Below, in pieces: positions 25,206-35,400 of a DNA stretch of 64,000 nt (within the stretch, counting starts at the first letter, position 1; the number at the start of each line of letters is the position of its first letter). The translations under genes were made by a program, and so were the position numbers. The notes under the pieces were generated by a model. The model searched no databases, was not told the DNA's origin, and was given only the letters and a program-made list of their open reading frames with translations. The DNA lies in contig NZ_AP022613.1 in the NCBI RefSeq assembly GCF_010730195.1, positions 5,766,001 to 5,830,000 on the forward strand, read 5' to 3'. The DNA is from Mycobacterium conspicuum. Lineage in GTDB: Bacteria > Actinomycetota > Actinomycetes > Mycobacteriales > Mycobacteriaceae.

Positions 25206-26218
25206 GTTCTCCCGGAGGTTGGAGCGACGCGCCCTCGTCGTCCGTCGGCGCGCCGCACGATGAGCCGCCGGCAGCGGCACCCGGCGGGCCCCAGGAGCCG
25301 GGCATGCCTGCCGATGTTTCACGTGAAACATCCGACGACTTCGACACCCCCATCGGCGCCGCGGCCGAACGGGCCATGCGCGTCCTGCACACCACCGACG
25401 ACCCGCTGCCGCGACCGCGTCAGCGCCGGCTGTTCACCGTCGCCAACCAGAAGGGCGGCGTCGGCAAGACGACCACCGCGGTCAACCTGGCGGCCGCGCT
25501 CGCGGTGCAAGGGCTCAAGACGCTGGTCATCGACCTCGATCCGCAGGGCAACGCCAGCACGGCGCTGGGAATCACCGAACGTCAATCCGGCGCCCCCTCG
25601 TCGTACGAGGTTCTGATCGGGGAGGTCGGGTTGCAGGAGGCGCTGCGGCCCAGCCCCCATAGCGGGCGCCTCTTTTGCGTACCGGCGACCATCGACCTGG
25701 CCGGCGCCGAGATCGAATTGGTGAGCATGGTGGCGCGCGAGAACCGGTTGCGCACGGCCCTGGGCGAGTTGGACAAGTTCGACTTCGACTACGTCTTCAT
25801 CGACTGCCCACCGTCGCTCGGGCTGCTGACCATCAACGCGCTCGTTGCCGCGCCGGAGGTGATGATCCCGATCCAGTGCGAGTACTACGCGCTCGAAGGC
25901 GTCTCCCAACTGATGCGCAATATTGAGATGGTCAAGGCCCATCTCAATCCGCAACTCGACGTGAGCACCGTGATCCTCACGATGTACGACGGGCGGACCA
26001 AGCTCGCGGACCAGGTGGCCGAAGAGGTGCGCCGCTACTTCGGGAGCAAGGTTTTGCGTACTGTAATTCCGCGCAGCGTCAAGGTTTCCGAGGCGCCCGG
26101 CTACAGCATGACGATCATTGACTACGACCCCGGGTCGCGGGGTGCGATGAGCTATCTCGACGCAAGCCGCGAACTGGCCAACCGTGATCAGCCACCATCC
26201 GCGAAGGGACAACCATGA
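25202..26218 (+). CDS. parA: Chromosome partition ATPase ParA
   Basis: This 338-residue Walker-type ATPase moves ParB-bound origins apart. The deviant Walker A KGGVGKTTTAVNLA, the Walker A' region VIDLDPQGNAST and the Walker B-like FIDCPPSLGLL are all present. The first 75 residues are a variable Pro/Ala/Ser-rich extension whose codons for DVSRET contain a second parS. I chose GTG 25202 because AGGGGAA precedes it and it overlaps the rsmG stop; the frame runs further upstream inside rsmG. It is coupled to parB by an ATGA overlap. Confidence 0.97.
   Translation: MSSPGGWSDAPSSSVGAPHDEPPAAAPGGPQEPGMPADVSRETSDDFDTPIGAAAERAMRVLHTTDDPLPRPRQRRLFTVANQKGGVGKTTTAVNLAAALAVQGLKTLVIDLDPQGNASTALGITERQSGAPSSYEVLIGEVGLQEALRPSPHSGRLFCVPATIDLAGAEIELVSMVARENRLRTALGELDKFDFDYVFIDCPPSLGLLTINALVAAPEVMIPIQCEYYALEGVSQLMRNIEMVKAHLNPQLDVSTVILTMYDGRTKLADQVAEEVRRYFGSKVLRTVIPRSVKVSEAPGYSMTIIDYDPGSRGAMSYLDASRELANRDQPPSAKGQP
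25315..25330. other. parS: parS centromere site 2, inside parA
   Basis: A second perfect TGTTTCACGTGAAACA lies 843 bases from site 1, in the coding sequence for the variable N-terminal extension of ParA. Two exact copies beside parAB fit the mycobacterial pattern of a few parS sites close to oriC. Having one within parA means the site constrains the protein sequence there (ADVSRET). Confidence 0.97.
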
Positions 26219-27213
26219 CACAGCCGTCGCGTAGGAAGGGCGGCCTCGGCCGAGGATTGGCTTCGCTGATCCCGACCGGCCCCGCGGACGCCGACTCCGG
26301 TCCGGCGACACTCGGCCCCCGGATGGGCAACGCGGCCGCCGACGTCTTGATCGGGGGAGCGGCCGGAGCGGCCGCAGCCCCGGACGTCGCGGGGATCGGT
26401 GCGGTCTACCGCGAAATCGCGCCGAGCGACATCGAGCGCAATCCTCGTCAGCCCCGGCAGGTGTTCGACGAGGAGGCGCTGTCGGAGTTGGTGCACTCCA
26501 TCCGCGAGTTCGGCCTGTTGCAGCCGATCGTGGTGCGGGAGGTGCCGGATTCGGCGAGCGGCGCGCGTTACCAGATCGTGATGGGGGAGCGGCGTTGGCG
26601 GGCGGCGCAAGAGGCCGGCATGGCCACCATCCCGGCCATCGTGCGTGAGACGGGTGACGACAACCTGCTGCGCGATGCCCTCTTGGAGAACATTCACCGC
26701 GTGCAGCTGAACCCCTTGGAAGAGGCGGCGGCCTACCAGCAACTGCTCGACGAGTTCGACGTCACCCACGATGAACTGGCCTCGCGGATCGGGCGTTCGC
26801 GCCCACTGATCACGAACATGATTCGGTTGCTGAAGCTGCCGATCCCAGTGCAGCGTCGGGTGGCCGCGGGCGTGCTGTCCGCGGGTCACGCCCGGGCGCT
26901 GTTGTCCCTGGAGGGCGGTCCCGAGGCACAGGAAGAGCTTGCCAGCAGGATCGTCGCGGAGGGCCTGTCGGTGCGGGCCACCGAAGAGGCGGTGACTCTG
27001 GCCAATCGTGGTGATACCTCCACGCCGACGCCGCCGCGGCGCAAGCCGATCCAGATGCCGGGCCTGCAGGACGTCGCCGAGCGACTGTCGAACGCCTTCG
27101 ACACCCGGGTGACGGTCAGCCTCGGCAGGCGCAAAGGCAAGATCGTGGTCGAGTTCGCGTCGGTGGACGATCTGCAGCGAATCATCGACATGATGAACCC
27201 CTCCGGCAGCTGA
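26215..27213 (+). CDS. parB: Chromosome partition protein ParB
   Basis: This 332-residue CTP-dependent DNA clamp loads at parS. The N-terminal QPSRRKGGLGRGLASLIP box contacts ParA. The ParB/Srx CTPase domain holds NPRQPRQVFDEEALSELVHSI and GERRWRAA, a helix-turn-helix follows (DVTHDELASRIGRSRPLITNMIRLLKLP), and the C-terminus is a dimerisation segment. The ATG overlaps the parA stop by four bases. About 219 bases without a supported gene follow. Confidence 0.97.
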   Translation: MTQPSRRKGGLGRGLASLIPTGPADADSGPATLGPRMGNAAADVLIGGAAGAAAAPDVAGIGAVYREIAPSDIERNPRQPRQVFDEEALSELVHSIREFGLLQPIVVREVPDSASGARYQIVMGERRWRAAQEAGMATIPAIVRETGDDNLLRDALLENIHRVQLNPLEEAAAYQQLLDEFDVTHDELASRIGRSRPLITNMIRLLKLPIPVQRRVAAGVLSAGHARALLSLEGGPEAQEELASRIVAEGLSVRATEEAVTLANRGDTSTPTPPRRKPIQMPGLQDVAERLSNAFDTRVTVSLGRRKGKIVVEFASVDDLQRIIDMMNPSGS

Positions 27214-27432
27214 CCGGCCACCTCATGTAATTACGTCACTGTGACACTGCGGTGATGGCGGGCCGCGAGAAGCACGGCAATCCGACGCAGATCCACTGTG
27301 CGTCAAGCCATTTCGACGCCGAGCTGGGAAGCGCCGGTTGCGCCGGCGGCAACAGGGGGCAGGAGTGGCCCGAAGACGACAAACTCTCCTATTCTGGAGT
27401 GGCTGCAGTACCGCACGAAGGCCAGGAGGCTA

Positions 27433-28209
27433 GTGTCCGCTCGAATCACGCCGCTGCGGCTCGAAGCCTTTGAGCACCTCCCCAAGCACGCGCGCCGCTG
27501 CGTCTTCTGGGAGGTGGATCCGGCGACGCTTGGCAACCAAGACCATCTCGCCGACCCGGAGTTCGAAAAAGAAGCGTGGCTGTCGATGGTGATGCTGGAG
27601 TGGGGTTCGTGCGGGCAGGTCGCGACGGCGATCCCCGACGAACGCAGCCACGCCGAGCCGCCGTGCCTCGGCTACGTGCTCTACGCCCCACCGGGCGCGG
27701 TGCCACGGGCGCACCGGTTTCCTACCGCGCCGGTGTCGGCGGATGCGGTCTTATTGACTTCGATGGGAGTGGAGCGGGGGCAGGCCACCGACGACCTGCC
27801 GCACAGCCTCATCGCCCGGGTGATCGACGAGTTGGTTCGCCGCGGGGTGCGCGCGCTGGAGGCCTTCGGTCGCACCGAGGCGGCCGCCGAGTTGCAGGAT
27901 CCACGCGCCGCCGACCCCGATGTGCGGCCGGTGCTGGAGGCCCTCGGCGACTGCTCGGTCGATCACTGCATCATCGCCGCCGATTTCCTGAAAGACGTTG
28001 GCTTCGTCGTGGTCGCCCCGCACCAGTACTTCCCGCGGTTGCGGCTCGAGTTGGACAAGGGACTGGGTTGGAAGGCCGAAGTCGAGGCCGCCCTGGAGCG
28101 TCTGCTGGCTAATGCCCAGTTGGAAGTGCCGGTAGGGGCGGGGGCGGGTTCCCAGCCGTCCAACGTGAGTGACTTACGAACCGCCGAGTCTGCTGGCTCG
28201 TTCGACTGA
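27433..28209 (+). CDS. GNAT-like acetyltransferase family protein (Rv3916c-like)
   Basis: This 258-residue protein resembles Mtb Rv3916c over most of its length. It opens SARITPLRLEAFEHLPKHARRCVFWEVDP and has the length and core of a GNAT-type N-acetyltransferase (VIDELVRRGVRALEAFGRTEAAAEL; LKDVGFVVVAPHQYFPRLRLEL). The substrate is unknown. GTG 27433 is preferred because AGGAGG lies three bases upstream and the N-terminus matches. The 3' end overlaps the convergent cwlM 3' end by 36 bases. Confidence 0.85.
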   Translation: MSARITPLRLEAFEHLPKHARRCVFWEVDPATLGNQDHLADPEFEKEAWLSMVMLEWGSCGQVATAIPDERSHAEPPCLGYVLYAPPGAVPRAHRFPTAPVSADAVLLTSMGVERGQATDDLPHSLIARVIDELVRRGVRALEAFGRTEAAAELQDPRAADPDVRPVLEALGDCSVDHCIIAADFLKDVGFVVVAPHQYFPRLRLELDKGLGWKAEVEAALERLLANAQLEVPVGAGAGSQPSNVSDLRTAESAGSFD

Positions 28210-29394
28210 CAGTTCGTGGGCAAGCAATTCAGCGAAGGTAAACGTGCCGGTGGGCCGGTCGTTCTTGCCGAGCAGATAGAGCCGCTTGACCGCGGCGAGG
28301 ATTCCTTCGGCGATGGCATCGCGGGTCTGCGTCGAAACCAGCATCGACCGATCTCGCGGGTTGGACATGTAGCCGACGTCGACCTGCACGGTCGGCATCC
28401 GCGTCAGCCGGAGCAGATCCCACGTTCGGCCATGCGTACGACAGTCCCGTAAACCGGTGCGCGCCACCACTTCTCGCTGAATGAAATCCGCGAGATTGCG
28501 GCCGATGGTGGACACCGAGCCGTGCGAGTTGCCGAAGTGGAAGGACGCGACGCCATTCGGGGCTGGGCTGGTTTGCGTCTCGCAGCGCAGGCTGATCATC
28601 AGGTCCGCGCCGTAGTTGTTGGCGGTGGCCGCGCGTTCGGCGTCCGACGGGCTGCGATTGGTCGGGCGCGATAGGAAGGTCTCCATGCCGATGGCCGTCA
28701 TCCGGCCTTCGAGCCGACTTGCCAAGTCCCACAACATATCTGCTTCGCTGATGGGGCCGGCGGGGCCTTGGGTGATGGTTCCGTGGTCCGCGCCGCCGCG
28801 GCCCGGATCGATGATGATCCGCTTGCCGGACAGCTTCGGACCGGATCGGCGGACCAGCTCTTCCTCGCGTATCGCATGCGGCGAACCGCCGGTGACCCGG
28901 GCACTCAGAAAGTACAAGGAGCGCAACGTTTCCGGGCCGCAGATGCCGTCGGCGGCGAGTCCATATTCGCGCTGATAAGACTCCAGCGCGTTGTGCGTCT
29001 GCAGGCCGAAGTGTCCGTCGACCAGGCCGGTGTAGAAACCCAGGTCCTGGAGCCGGGCCTGCAGGGTGGCGACGTCGTCGCCGTAGAGCGGGGCGCCGAA
29101 TTGGTGATAGAGCGTGCGGGCGCCCAGCCGGTAGGAGGCTTCCTTCAAGGCCCGGTAGGTGGCATCGCCGACAACGCCGTCGACGAGCAGCCCGCGGTGC
29201 TGCTGGAAGGCGCGCACCGCGTGGTCGAGCTCGGCGTCGAACAGCTCGGGCGAGACATGCCTGCCCGTGGTCAGGTCGTCGTCGGGGCCGTCCAGTAGTC
29301 CCAACGCGGACAGCGCGGCCCGGATCTCGGCGACAGCCGCGCTACGGTCTCCACAGCGCAGCACATCGCCGTGTTCGTGGCGCGGACTCGGCAT
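28174..29394 (-). CDS. cwlM: Regulatory amidase-like protein CwlM
   Basis: This 406-residue protein has two peptidoglycan-binding domains in tandem (about 15-85 and 95-165, with AVRAFQQHRGLLVDGVVGDATYRAL and LQDLGFYTGLVDGHFG) and an N-acetylmuramoyl-L-alanine amidase-3 fold (RIIIDPGRGGADHG to the C-terminus). In Mtb, CwlM is cytoplasmic, is phosphorylated by PknB, and activates MurA rather than cutting wall. No signal peptide is visible, consistent with that. ATG 29394 (MPSPRHEHGD) matches the Mtb start and length exactly. Confidence 0.96.
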   Translation of the reverse strand: MPSPRHEHGDVLRCGDRSAAVAEIRAALSALGLLDGPDDDLTTGRHVSPELFDAELDHAVRAFQQHRGLLVDGVVGDATYRALKEASYRLGARTLYHQFGAPLYGDDVATLQARLQDLGFYTGLVDGHFGLQTHNALESYQREYGLAADGICGPETLRSLYFLSARVTGGSPHAIREEELVRRSGPKLSGKRIIIDPGRGGADHGTITQGPAGPISEADMLWDLASRLEGRMTAIGMETFLSRPTNRSPSDAERAATANNYGADLMISLRCETQTSPAPNGVASFHFGNSHGSVSTIGRNLADFIQREVVARTGLRDCRTHGRTWDLLRLTRMPTVQVDVGYMSNPRDRSMLVSTQTRDAIAEGILAAVKRLYLLGKNDRPTGTFTFAELLAHELSVERASRLGGS

Positions 29395-29545
29395 ACCAAG
29401 GGCCCTCCGGGACTCACTAACGCGCTGGCAAAGACTTGTCGGGACATAACGGCGCACAACAGCTGACGGTTATTGTCTCAGACGGTTAAGGATTTCCGGA
29501 AAACCCCAGGGTAAACGCGGAGCGTCGCGCCGCGATCCAAACGGC

Positions 29546-29899
29546 TTAGGTGATGTTGGGAAGTTGGTCGGAAATCTCGCGCAGCAGCGCGGCTTTTCCC
29601 TTTGCGCCGACGATGCGCTTCACCGGTTGACCGTCCTTGAACAAGATCATCGTCGGGATCGACACGACCTGGAAGTCACGCGCCGTCTCCGGGTTGGCGT
29701 CCACGTCCAGTTTGGCGACGGTGAGTTGCCCGGACCGCTCGGTCGCGATCTCCTCGAGTACCGGGGCGACCATCTTGCACGGCCCGCACCAGGTTGCCCA
29801 AAAGTCAACCAGCACAGGCTTATTGCTCGATAACACGTCAGTGGAGAAGGACGCGTCAGAGACTTCGATTGTGGCTGTGGCTTTTTCGGGGTCGCCCAT
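29546..29899 (-). CDS. trxC: Thioredoxin
   Basis: This 117-residue thioredoxin has the WCGPC active site in DFWATWCGPCKMVAPVLEE and the conserved cis-Pro region VVSIPTMILFKDG. It reduces protein disulfides using electrons from the adjacent TrxB. ATG 29899 has TAGGAG upstream; an ATG six codons earlier is in frame. The gene starts 18 bases after the trxB stop, so they form an operon, here as two separate genes (in M. leprae they are fused, from memory). Confidence 0.97.
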   Translation of the reverse strand: MGDPEKATATIEVSDASFSTDVLSSNKPVLVDFWATWCGPCKMVAPVLEEIATERSGQLTVAKLDVDANPETARDFQVVSIPTMILFKDGQPVKRIVGAKGKAALLREISDQLPNIT

Positions 29900-29917
29900 C
29901 GTTAATGCTCCTATCAA

Positions 29918-30898
29918 TTAGGGTGTCGGTACGGTCAGGGATTCGGCGCGAGCACCTTCGTGTTCGGCCAACCAGCGCTCGGCATCGATGGCGGCGGCGC
30001 AGCCGCTGCCGGCGGCAGTCACCGCTTGGCGGTAGGTGCGGTCCACCAGATCGCCGGCTGCAAAAACCCCCTCGATCGACGTGCTCGTGGTGCGGCCTTG
30101 CACCAGCACGTAGCCATCCGGGTCAACGTCCACGACATCGCGCACCAGGGCCGAACGCGGCTCGTGACCGATCGCGACGAACACACCCGTCACCGGAAGC
30201 GTGGTCTCCTCACCGGTTGTGTTGTGCCGCAACCGCAAGCCGGTCACCGTCGTCTCACCGTCTACCGCGACCACGTTGACGTTGGTGATGAATTTGATCT
30301 TCTCGTTGTTGCGGGCGCGCTCGAGCATGATCTTCGATGCGCGGAACTCGTCGCGCCGGTGCACGAGCGTCACGCTGCGGGCGAACCGGGTCAGGAAGGT
30401 GGCCTCTTCCATCGCGGAGTCGCCGCCGCCGATCACGGCGATGTCCTGATCTTTAAAGAAGAACCCGTCGCAGGTGGCGCACGAACTCACGCCGCGGCCC
30501 AGCAGTTCCTGCTCGCCGGGAACCTGCAGATAGCGGGCGGCGGCGCCCATCGCGAGGATGATCGCACGCGACCGGTAGGTCTGGCCCTCGGCGGTGGTGA
30601 CCGACTTCACCGGGCCCTCCAGCGACACTGACTCGACGTCTTCCATCCGCAAATCGGCGCCGAACCGCAGCGCCTGCTCGCGCATCTCGTCCATCAGCTC
30701 CGGGCCGGTGATGCCGTCGCGAAAGCCGGGGTAGTTCTCCACCTCGGTGGTGGTCATCAACGCACCACCGAACGAGGTGCCCTCGAACACCAACGGCGCC
30801 AGTTGCGCGCGGGCCGTGTAGAGCGCGGCGGTGTATCCGGCGGGACCCGAACCAATAACGATTACGTCGTGCACAGTCTCATCAGCAGCAGAGGTCAT
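29918..30898 (-). CDS. trxB: Thioredoxin reductase
   Basis: This 326-residue FAD/NADPH enzyme reduces thioredoxin. The FAD motif VIGSGPAGYTAALYTARA is at the N-terminus, the redox pair is CATC in SSCATCDGFFFKDQ, the NADPH motif is AVIGGGDSAMEEA, and the second FAD motif is VFAAGDLVDRTYRQAVTAAGSG. It is followed by trxC and preceded by the anti-SigM gene on the same strand. In Mtb the trxB2-trxC pair is reported to be under oxidative-stress sigma control. Confidence 0.98.
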   Translation of the reverse strand: MTSAADETVHDVIVIGSGPAGYTAALYTARAQLAPLVFEGTSFGGALMTTTEVENYPGFRDGITGPELMDEMREQALRFGADLRMEDVESVSLEGPVKSVTTAEGQTYRSRAIILAMGAAARYLQVPGEQELLGRGVSSCATCDGFFFKDQDIAVIGGGDSAMEEATFLTRFARSVTLVHRRDEFRASKIMLERARNNEKIKFITNVNVVAVDGETTVTGLRLRHNTTGEETTLPVTGVFVAIGHEPRSALVRDVVDVDPDGYVLVQGRTTSTSIEGVFAAGDLVDRTYRQAVTAAGSGCAAAIDAERWLAEHEGARAESLTVPTP

Positions 30899-30997
30899 GC
30901 GTGCCTTTCCGATTTGAAGCTAAGCCTATGAACGTCAGCCTAGGCGGGCCTGTTCCCGCACGTGTCGTACCACACCCTGCATCACCCCGGGAGACCA

Positions 30998-31762
30998 TCA
31001 GGTGCGTGGAACCTGCGTGCTGACCAGCAGACCGGTGTCGGCCGCGCTGCAATTCGGCGCCACCGCGAAGACGGTCAGGCTGTCGGGTGTGTCGCCGGGC
31101 AGCACCAGCACCACGCCCGGGCGGGCGTTGATGTCGATCGGCTGCGCGCCGAGCACCCGCGTCGACGCCGGATAGCCCAGGCCACTGAGGCAGGATGCGC
31201 GCCGTGCAGGGTCATTGAGGGGGCCTGCGGGCGTGCCGTAGTCGGGGCTGCGGTCGAGCAGGCCGAGGAGCTGGGCCGCCGACAGCGGGATCGACATCGG
31301 CGGTGTCGACACCGTGATGTGTTCGGCCGTCACCTGCGCGCTGGGGACGGGTGTGGGCGCGTTGACCAGCGCCACCGTGCCGACCACGATCGCCGCGACC
31401 ACCGCACCGACGCCGGCCACTCCCGCGACCAGTCGGGCGGGACGGATCTGCGGACGGGCCGAGTGCGCGGCGCCGCCGCCGGACGGGCCGCTCGCTGAGC
31501 GCAGTGCCGCCGAAATCCGGGCGGTGACAGCTGGCGGCGGGTCGGGCACCGCGGCCGTAGCCTCGGCGCTCGAGGCCAGATCACTGCGCACCCGGTTCAA
31601 GGCGCGAAGCGTGGCCTGCGCCTCGGGGTCCGCGCGGACCTGTCGGCGCACCCGGGCGGCGGTGTCGTCGTCGAGCAGACCCGCCTGTAGGTCGGCGAGC
31701 AGCTCCACCGTCAGCGCCGAATCCGCGCCATCGGGGGGATGATCCTTTTCGCCTGCACTCAT
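30998..31762 (-). CDS. rsmA: Anti-sigma-M factor (Rv3912-like)
   Basis: This 254-residue single-pass membrane protein follows sigM by 60 bases. A cytoplasmic N-terminal domain (about 1-105, with LTVELLADLQAGLLDDDTAARVRRQV) should bind SigM. One transmembrane helix follows (LVAGVAGVGAVVAAIVVGTVALV, about 108-130), then an outer domain with a Cys pair (CLSGLG and APNCSA). The length equals the Mtb protein. The symbol here means regulator of SigM, not the 16S rRNA dimethyltransferase of the same name. Confidence 0.88.
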   Translation of the reverse strand: MSAGEKDHPPDGADSALTVELLADLQAGLLDDDTAARVRRQVRADPEAQATLRALNRVRSDLASSAEATAAVPDPPPAVTARISAALRSASGPSGGGAAHSARPQIRPARLVAGVAGVGAVVAAIVVGTVALVNAPTPVPSAQVTAEHITVSTPPMSIPLSAAQLLGLLDRSPDYGTPAGPLNDPARRASCLSGLGYPASTRVLGAQPIDINARPGVVLVLPGDTPDSLTVFAVAPNCSAADTGLLVSTQVPRT

Positions 31763-31822
31763 CCGCCCCAGTGTCCGTCATGCACAGTACGGGGGCCATG
31801 CACAGCCCCGGATGGTCGTGCG

Positions 31823-32386
31823 CTACAGCTGATCGGCCGGCGCGTTCAGGTAGCCGAGCAACTGCACCAGCCGGGCGCGGCCGCGCGCGCAGCGGCTCTT
31901 GACGGTGCCTTCGGCGATGCCCAGCATCCGGGCGGTGTCGGCGATCGAGCAGCCCTGCATGTCCACGGCGACCAACGCCGCCCGTTGCTCGACCGAAAGC
32001 CGCATCAGCGCCTGCTGCACGGCGATCCCCGTCTCTACCTGAACCGTCCGATCCTCCACCGGGTAGACGTCCTCGAGCGGGATGGTCGGGCGGCCTTTGA
32101 CGCGCCGCAGCCGATCGAGGCAGGCGTTCACGACGATGCGATGCAACCAACTGCCGACCGCGGCGTCGTGCCGAAACGAGCCGGCGCAGCGATGCGCCGA
32201 AAGCATGGCGTCCTGCAAGGCGTCCTCGGCGTCCTCGGGGGAGCGGGTGGTGAGCCGCGCCAGCCGGTGCAGCTGCCGTTGATGACGGTGAAACAGTTCG
32301 GCGAAGGCGTCGCGGTCTCCGGCGACGTGAGCTGCCAGCAGTTCGGCGTCACTGCGCTCCGTGCCCACGGCCGGGACAGTAATCAA
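31823..32386 (-). CDS. sigM: ECF sigma factor SigM
   Basis: This 187-residue extracytoplasmic-function sigma factor has region 2 (DAFAELFHRHQRQLHRLARL, with DALQDAMLSAHR) and region 4 (LSVEQRAALVAVDMQGCSIADTARMLGIAEGTVKSR). In Mtb, SigM drives late-phase genes including ESX genes and the lipid synthase genes of the PPE19 region. It is coupled to its anti-sigma gene and sits 35 bases after the mviN stop. The N-terminus before ERSDAELLAAHV varies between species, so the exact start is less certain. Confidence 0.94.
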   Translation of the reverse strand: MITVPAVGTERSDAELLAAHVAGDRDAFAELFHRHQRQLHRLARLTTRSPEDAEDALQDAMLSAHRCAGSFRHDAAVGSWLHRIVVNACLDRLRRVKGRPTIPLEDVYPVEDRTVQVETGIAVQQALMRLSVEQRAALVAVDMQGCSIADTARMLGIAEGTVKSRCARGRARLVQLLGYLNAPADQL

Positions 32387-32421
32387 TCACCTGGTACGCG
32401 GCACTTCACCCGCGACGGCCG

Positions 32422-35400
32422 CTACGAGGCCGCCTGCACCTTAATTTCCTGGATCTGGGCCTGGCTCTTGCCGTCGGTGCTTCCCAGCGTGGAAATCCAT
32501 ACCAGCAGATATGACGTCGGTGCTGCCGAGCTGACCTTGATGACGTTATGTCCGGGTTTCAGCGCGGTGGCCGAGGTCAACAGCTTGGTGTCTTCCAGCG
32601 ATGACGGCGAGGAGGTCGATGCGGAACGAATCTCCACCTTGGTTCCGGTGCTGGGAGTGTCAATGCTCACCGCGCCCACCACCGTGGGGCTCGGCAGCTG
32701 CAGGATCAACCCCTCACCCTTCTTGAAGCTCGGGAACGGGACCGCGTCCATATAGACCTCGGTCGACCAGGAGGTGGTCGGATCACCGTCGATCGCTTGC
32801 CCGGCCTGGCCCGGGTTGTCGGCATCGCCATCGGGGGAGAAGACGGTGGCCTTGGTCGGTCTGACGACACTGCCGGCAGGCGCGGAACTGGTCTGCGATG
32901 ACGAGCTCGACGAGGTAGGCGTGTTCAGGCCGAGTTTGTCGTTGTTGAGGCCACCGCCCAGGTTGCCGAAGATGCCCTTGACCACCGAGGCCAGCACCAG
33001 CAGGGCCACCAGGATGATCGCAGCGCCCGCGCTGACACCGATGATCAGGTTGCGGCGGCGATTCGCAAAGATGCCGTTCTCCCGCGGAGCGGGTCTAAGC
33101 GAGCCGGACGGCGATTGGACATCATCGATCGGGCCGAGCACCTCAGTGCGGTCGGCGACCGCGGTCGCCTGTTGCAGCAAGTTCAAAAGCGTTGACGCAC
33201 TGCGTATCCCGCCGTCCTCCTGCACCGCCCGAACCGCAACCGCGGAAATCTGGAAGGGGATGTCGCGGTCGATGACGGCGGGCTCGACGGGCAGGCCGGA
33301 GGCGTCGCGCTTGGCTTGGGCCAACCCGCTGCGTGCCCCGAACTCGCGCAGCGGCCACCGGTTGACCAGCAGCGCGTACAGCGTGGCCCCGATGCCGCGG
33401 ATGTCGTCTTGCGGGTTGGCGTCGGGCATCGTCGCGGGGTAGGCCAGCACGACATCGCCGTCGATGCTCACCCGCACCCGGCTGGGATGGTCGACCGACA
33501 ACGCGACACCGGCTCGGTGGGCCGCCTCCGCGGCGGCGGCCAACGACTGCATCGCCCGGATGGCGCCGACGGGCGACGGCGAGGTGTCGGCGACCTCCTG
33601 CAGGGAACCGCCGCGAATCCACTCCGAGACCACCAGACCGCCGGACCCCGTCTGGATGACGTCGAGTATTCGAGCGACGCCGGGCTTGTCGATCCGGCTG
33701 AGCCGCAAGGTGCGCGACAGAATCTCCTGCAGCACCTCCTCGGGCAGGGTGCCGTCGGGGTCGACGAAGGTGAGCGCCACCTGTCGATCCAGCGCAGTGT
33801 CGAGCGCCTGCCAGAACTGTAAGGGGGGCGCGCTGCCGTGGGACACCAACAGCCGATAACGGCCGCCGGCGATCCGGGCGCCGGGCACCAATTCTGCGGC
33901 AGCCGAGGTGGAAACGTCGCCGTTCACCTGGCCCGATGGGCGGGGACGGGGATCCGGGCCGGGTTCGCGGGCGGGCGGATCCGGCTGGAAGTCGTCGGCG
34001 GTCGGCCGGGGCAGGTCGCCGCCCGACCCCACGCCGGATGCGGCGCCCTCCAGTGGGCGATCTGTCACCTCCGGTCCTTTCGCTATCCGGGCGCTGGGTG
34101 CCCGTTCCGGAGGCCTGCGCCGGATCGGCTCCTGGACCGCGTGTGCCACCGGCTGGGAGGAATTCCTCTGCTCAGGGTACGTGACCGCAGTATTGCCTGT
34201 CGGTGGTGACCCGCTGCGCCCGGCTTCGCCGCGCTGGGGAATGCGTATCGCGGGAGCGCGGCCGGTGATCTTGCGCCGCACCAGGCCCAGCGCCGCCTGC
34301 GCTTCGGGTACTTGAGCCCGGACCATGACCACGGCCATGATCGGCAGCATGATCGCGGCCAGCACGAGGAGCCGCAGCAGCGAGCCCGCACCGCCGCCGT
34401 GGGCCGTCCACTCGCCCAGCTCGAGCAACCGGTCGGCCACATGCGCCACCAGCGCGGCGAGCAACGACGCCGCAACGGTTACCAGGACGGTGTGCACCTC
34501 CGAGGTGCCGACCAAGTGACCGCCGGCGGGCAGCAGCGCCTGCCGCAGCAGGTAGTAGCCGATGATCGCGCCCGCGAGAAAGCCGAGGCCGTTCGCGAGC
34601 CCGAGGTAGCCGGCGACCAGCTTCGGGTCGTGGGTGACGTGCGGTGCCAGCAGCGAGCCGGTGATCTTGACGGCCGTAATGACCAGGATGATCACGATCG
34701 GCGTCCACGGCTGCTCGCGCGCGTAGAACACGCGTAGCTGCAACAGCACCAGGCCGTAGGGGATCAAGGTGAACGCCGACAGGGCGATCGCGGCGCCCAG
34801 GTAGCCCGCGTCGACGCCGCCGAAGTGGCCGTAGGCGAATAGCGCGCTGCCGATCGCCGGTCCGCCGACGGTCATGAACGCGACGATCGGGATCAGGGTG
34901 ATCAGGGTCAGGCGGGTGGCCAGCGACAGGTCGGCGAGCACGCCGCGGGTGTCGCTGGCGGCGGCGTTGCGGCTCAGCCGGGGCATCACGACGGTGAGGA
35001 CGGTGACCCCGATCATGCCGTACGGCAGCATCAGGACCAGCCAGGTGTAGTTGTAGATCGCCGGGCCCGACGCGGCGGCCGCGCTGGCGACCTGGTTGCC
35101 CACCACCAGGCCGAGCTGGCTGATGACGACGTAAAGGACCATCGCGGCGGCCATCGTGCCGAAGCGTTTGAGCCGCTCGTCGATGCCCCACATCGGGCGC
35201 AGGCTGATGTGCTCGCGCTTGATGGCGATCAACAGCACCGCGACCTGTGCGAAGACTCCTAGGTTGGTGCCGATCCCGAGCACCAGCAGCTTCGCGTTGC
35301 CCATCCGGACGGGATCGACGGACAGCTCACCGGGGACCAGCAGGTACACCAGCAGCGTGGCGATCGCGACGAGGTTGTTCACCACCGGCGCCCACGCCGT

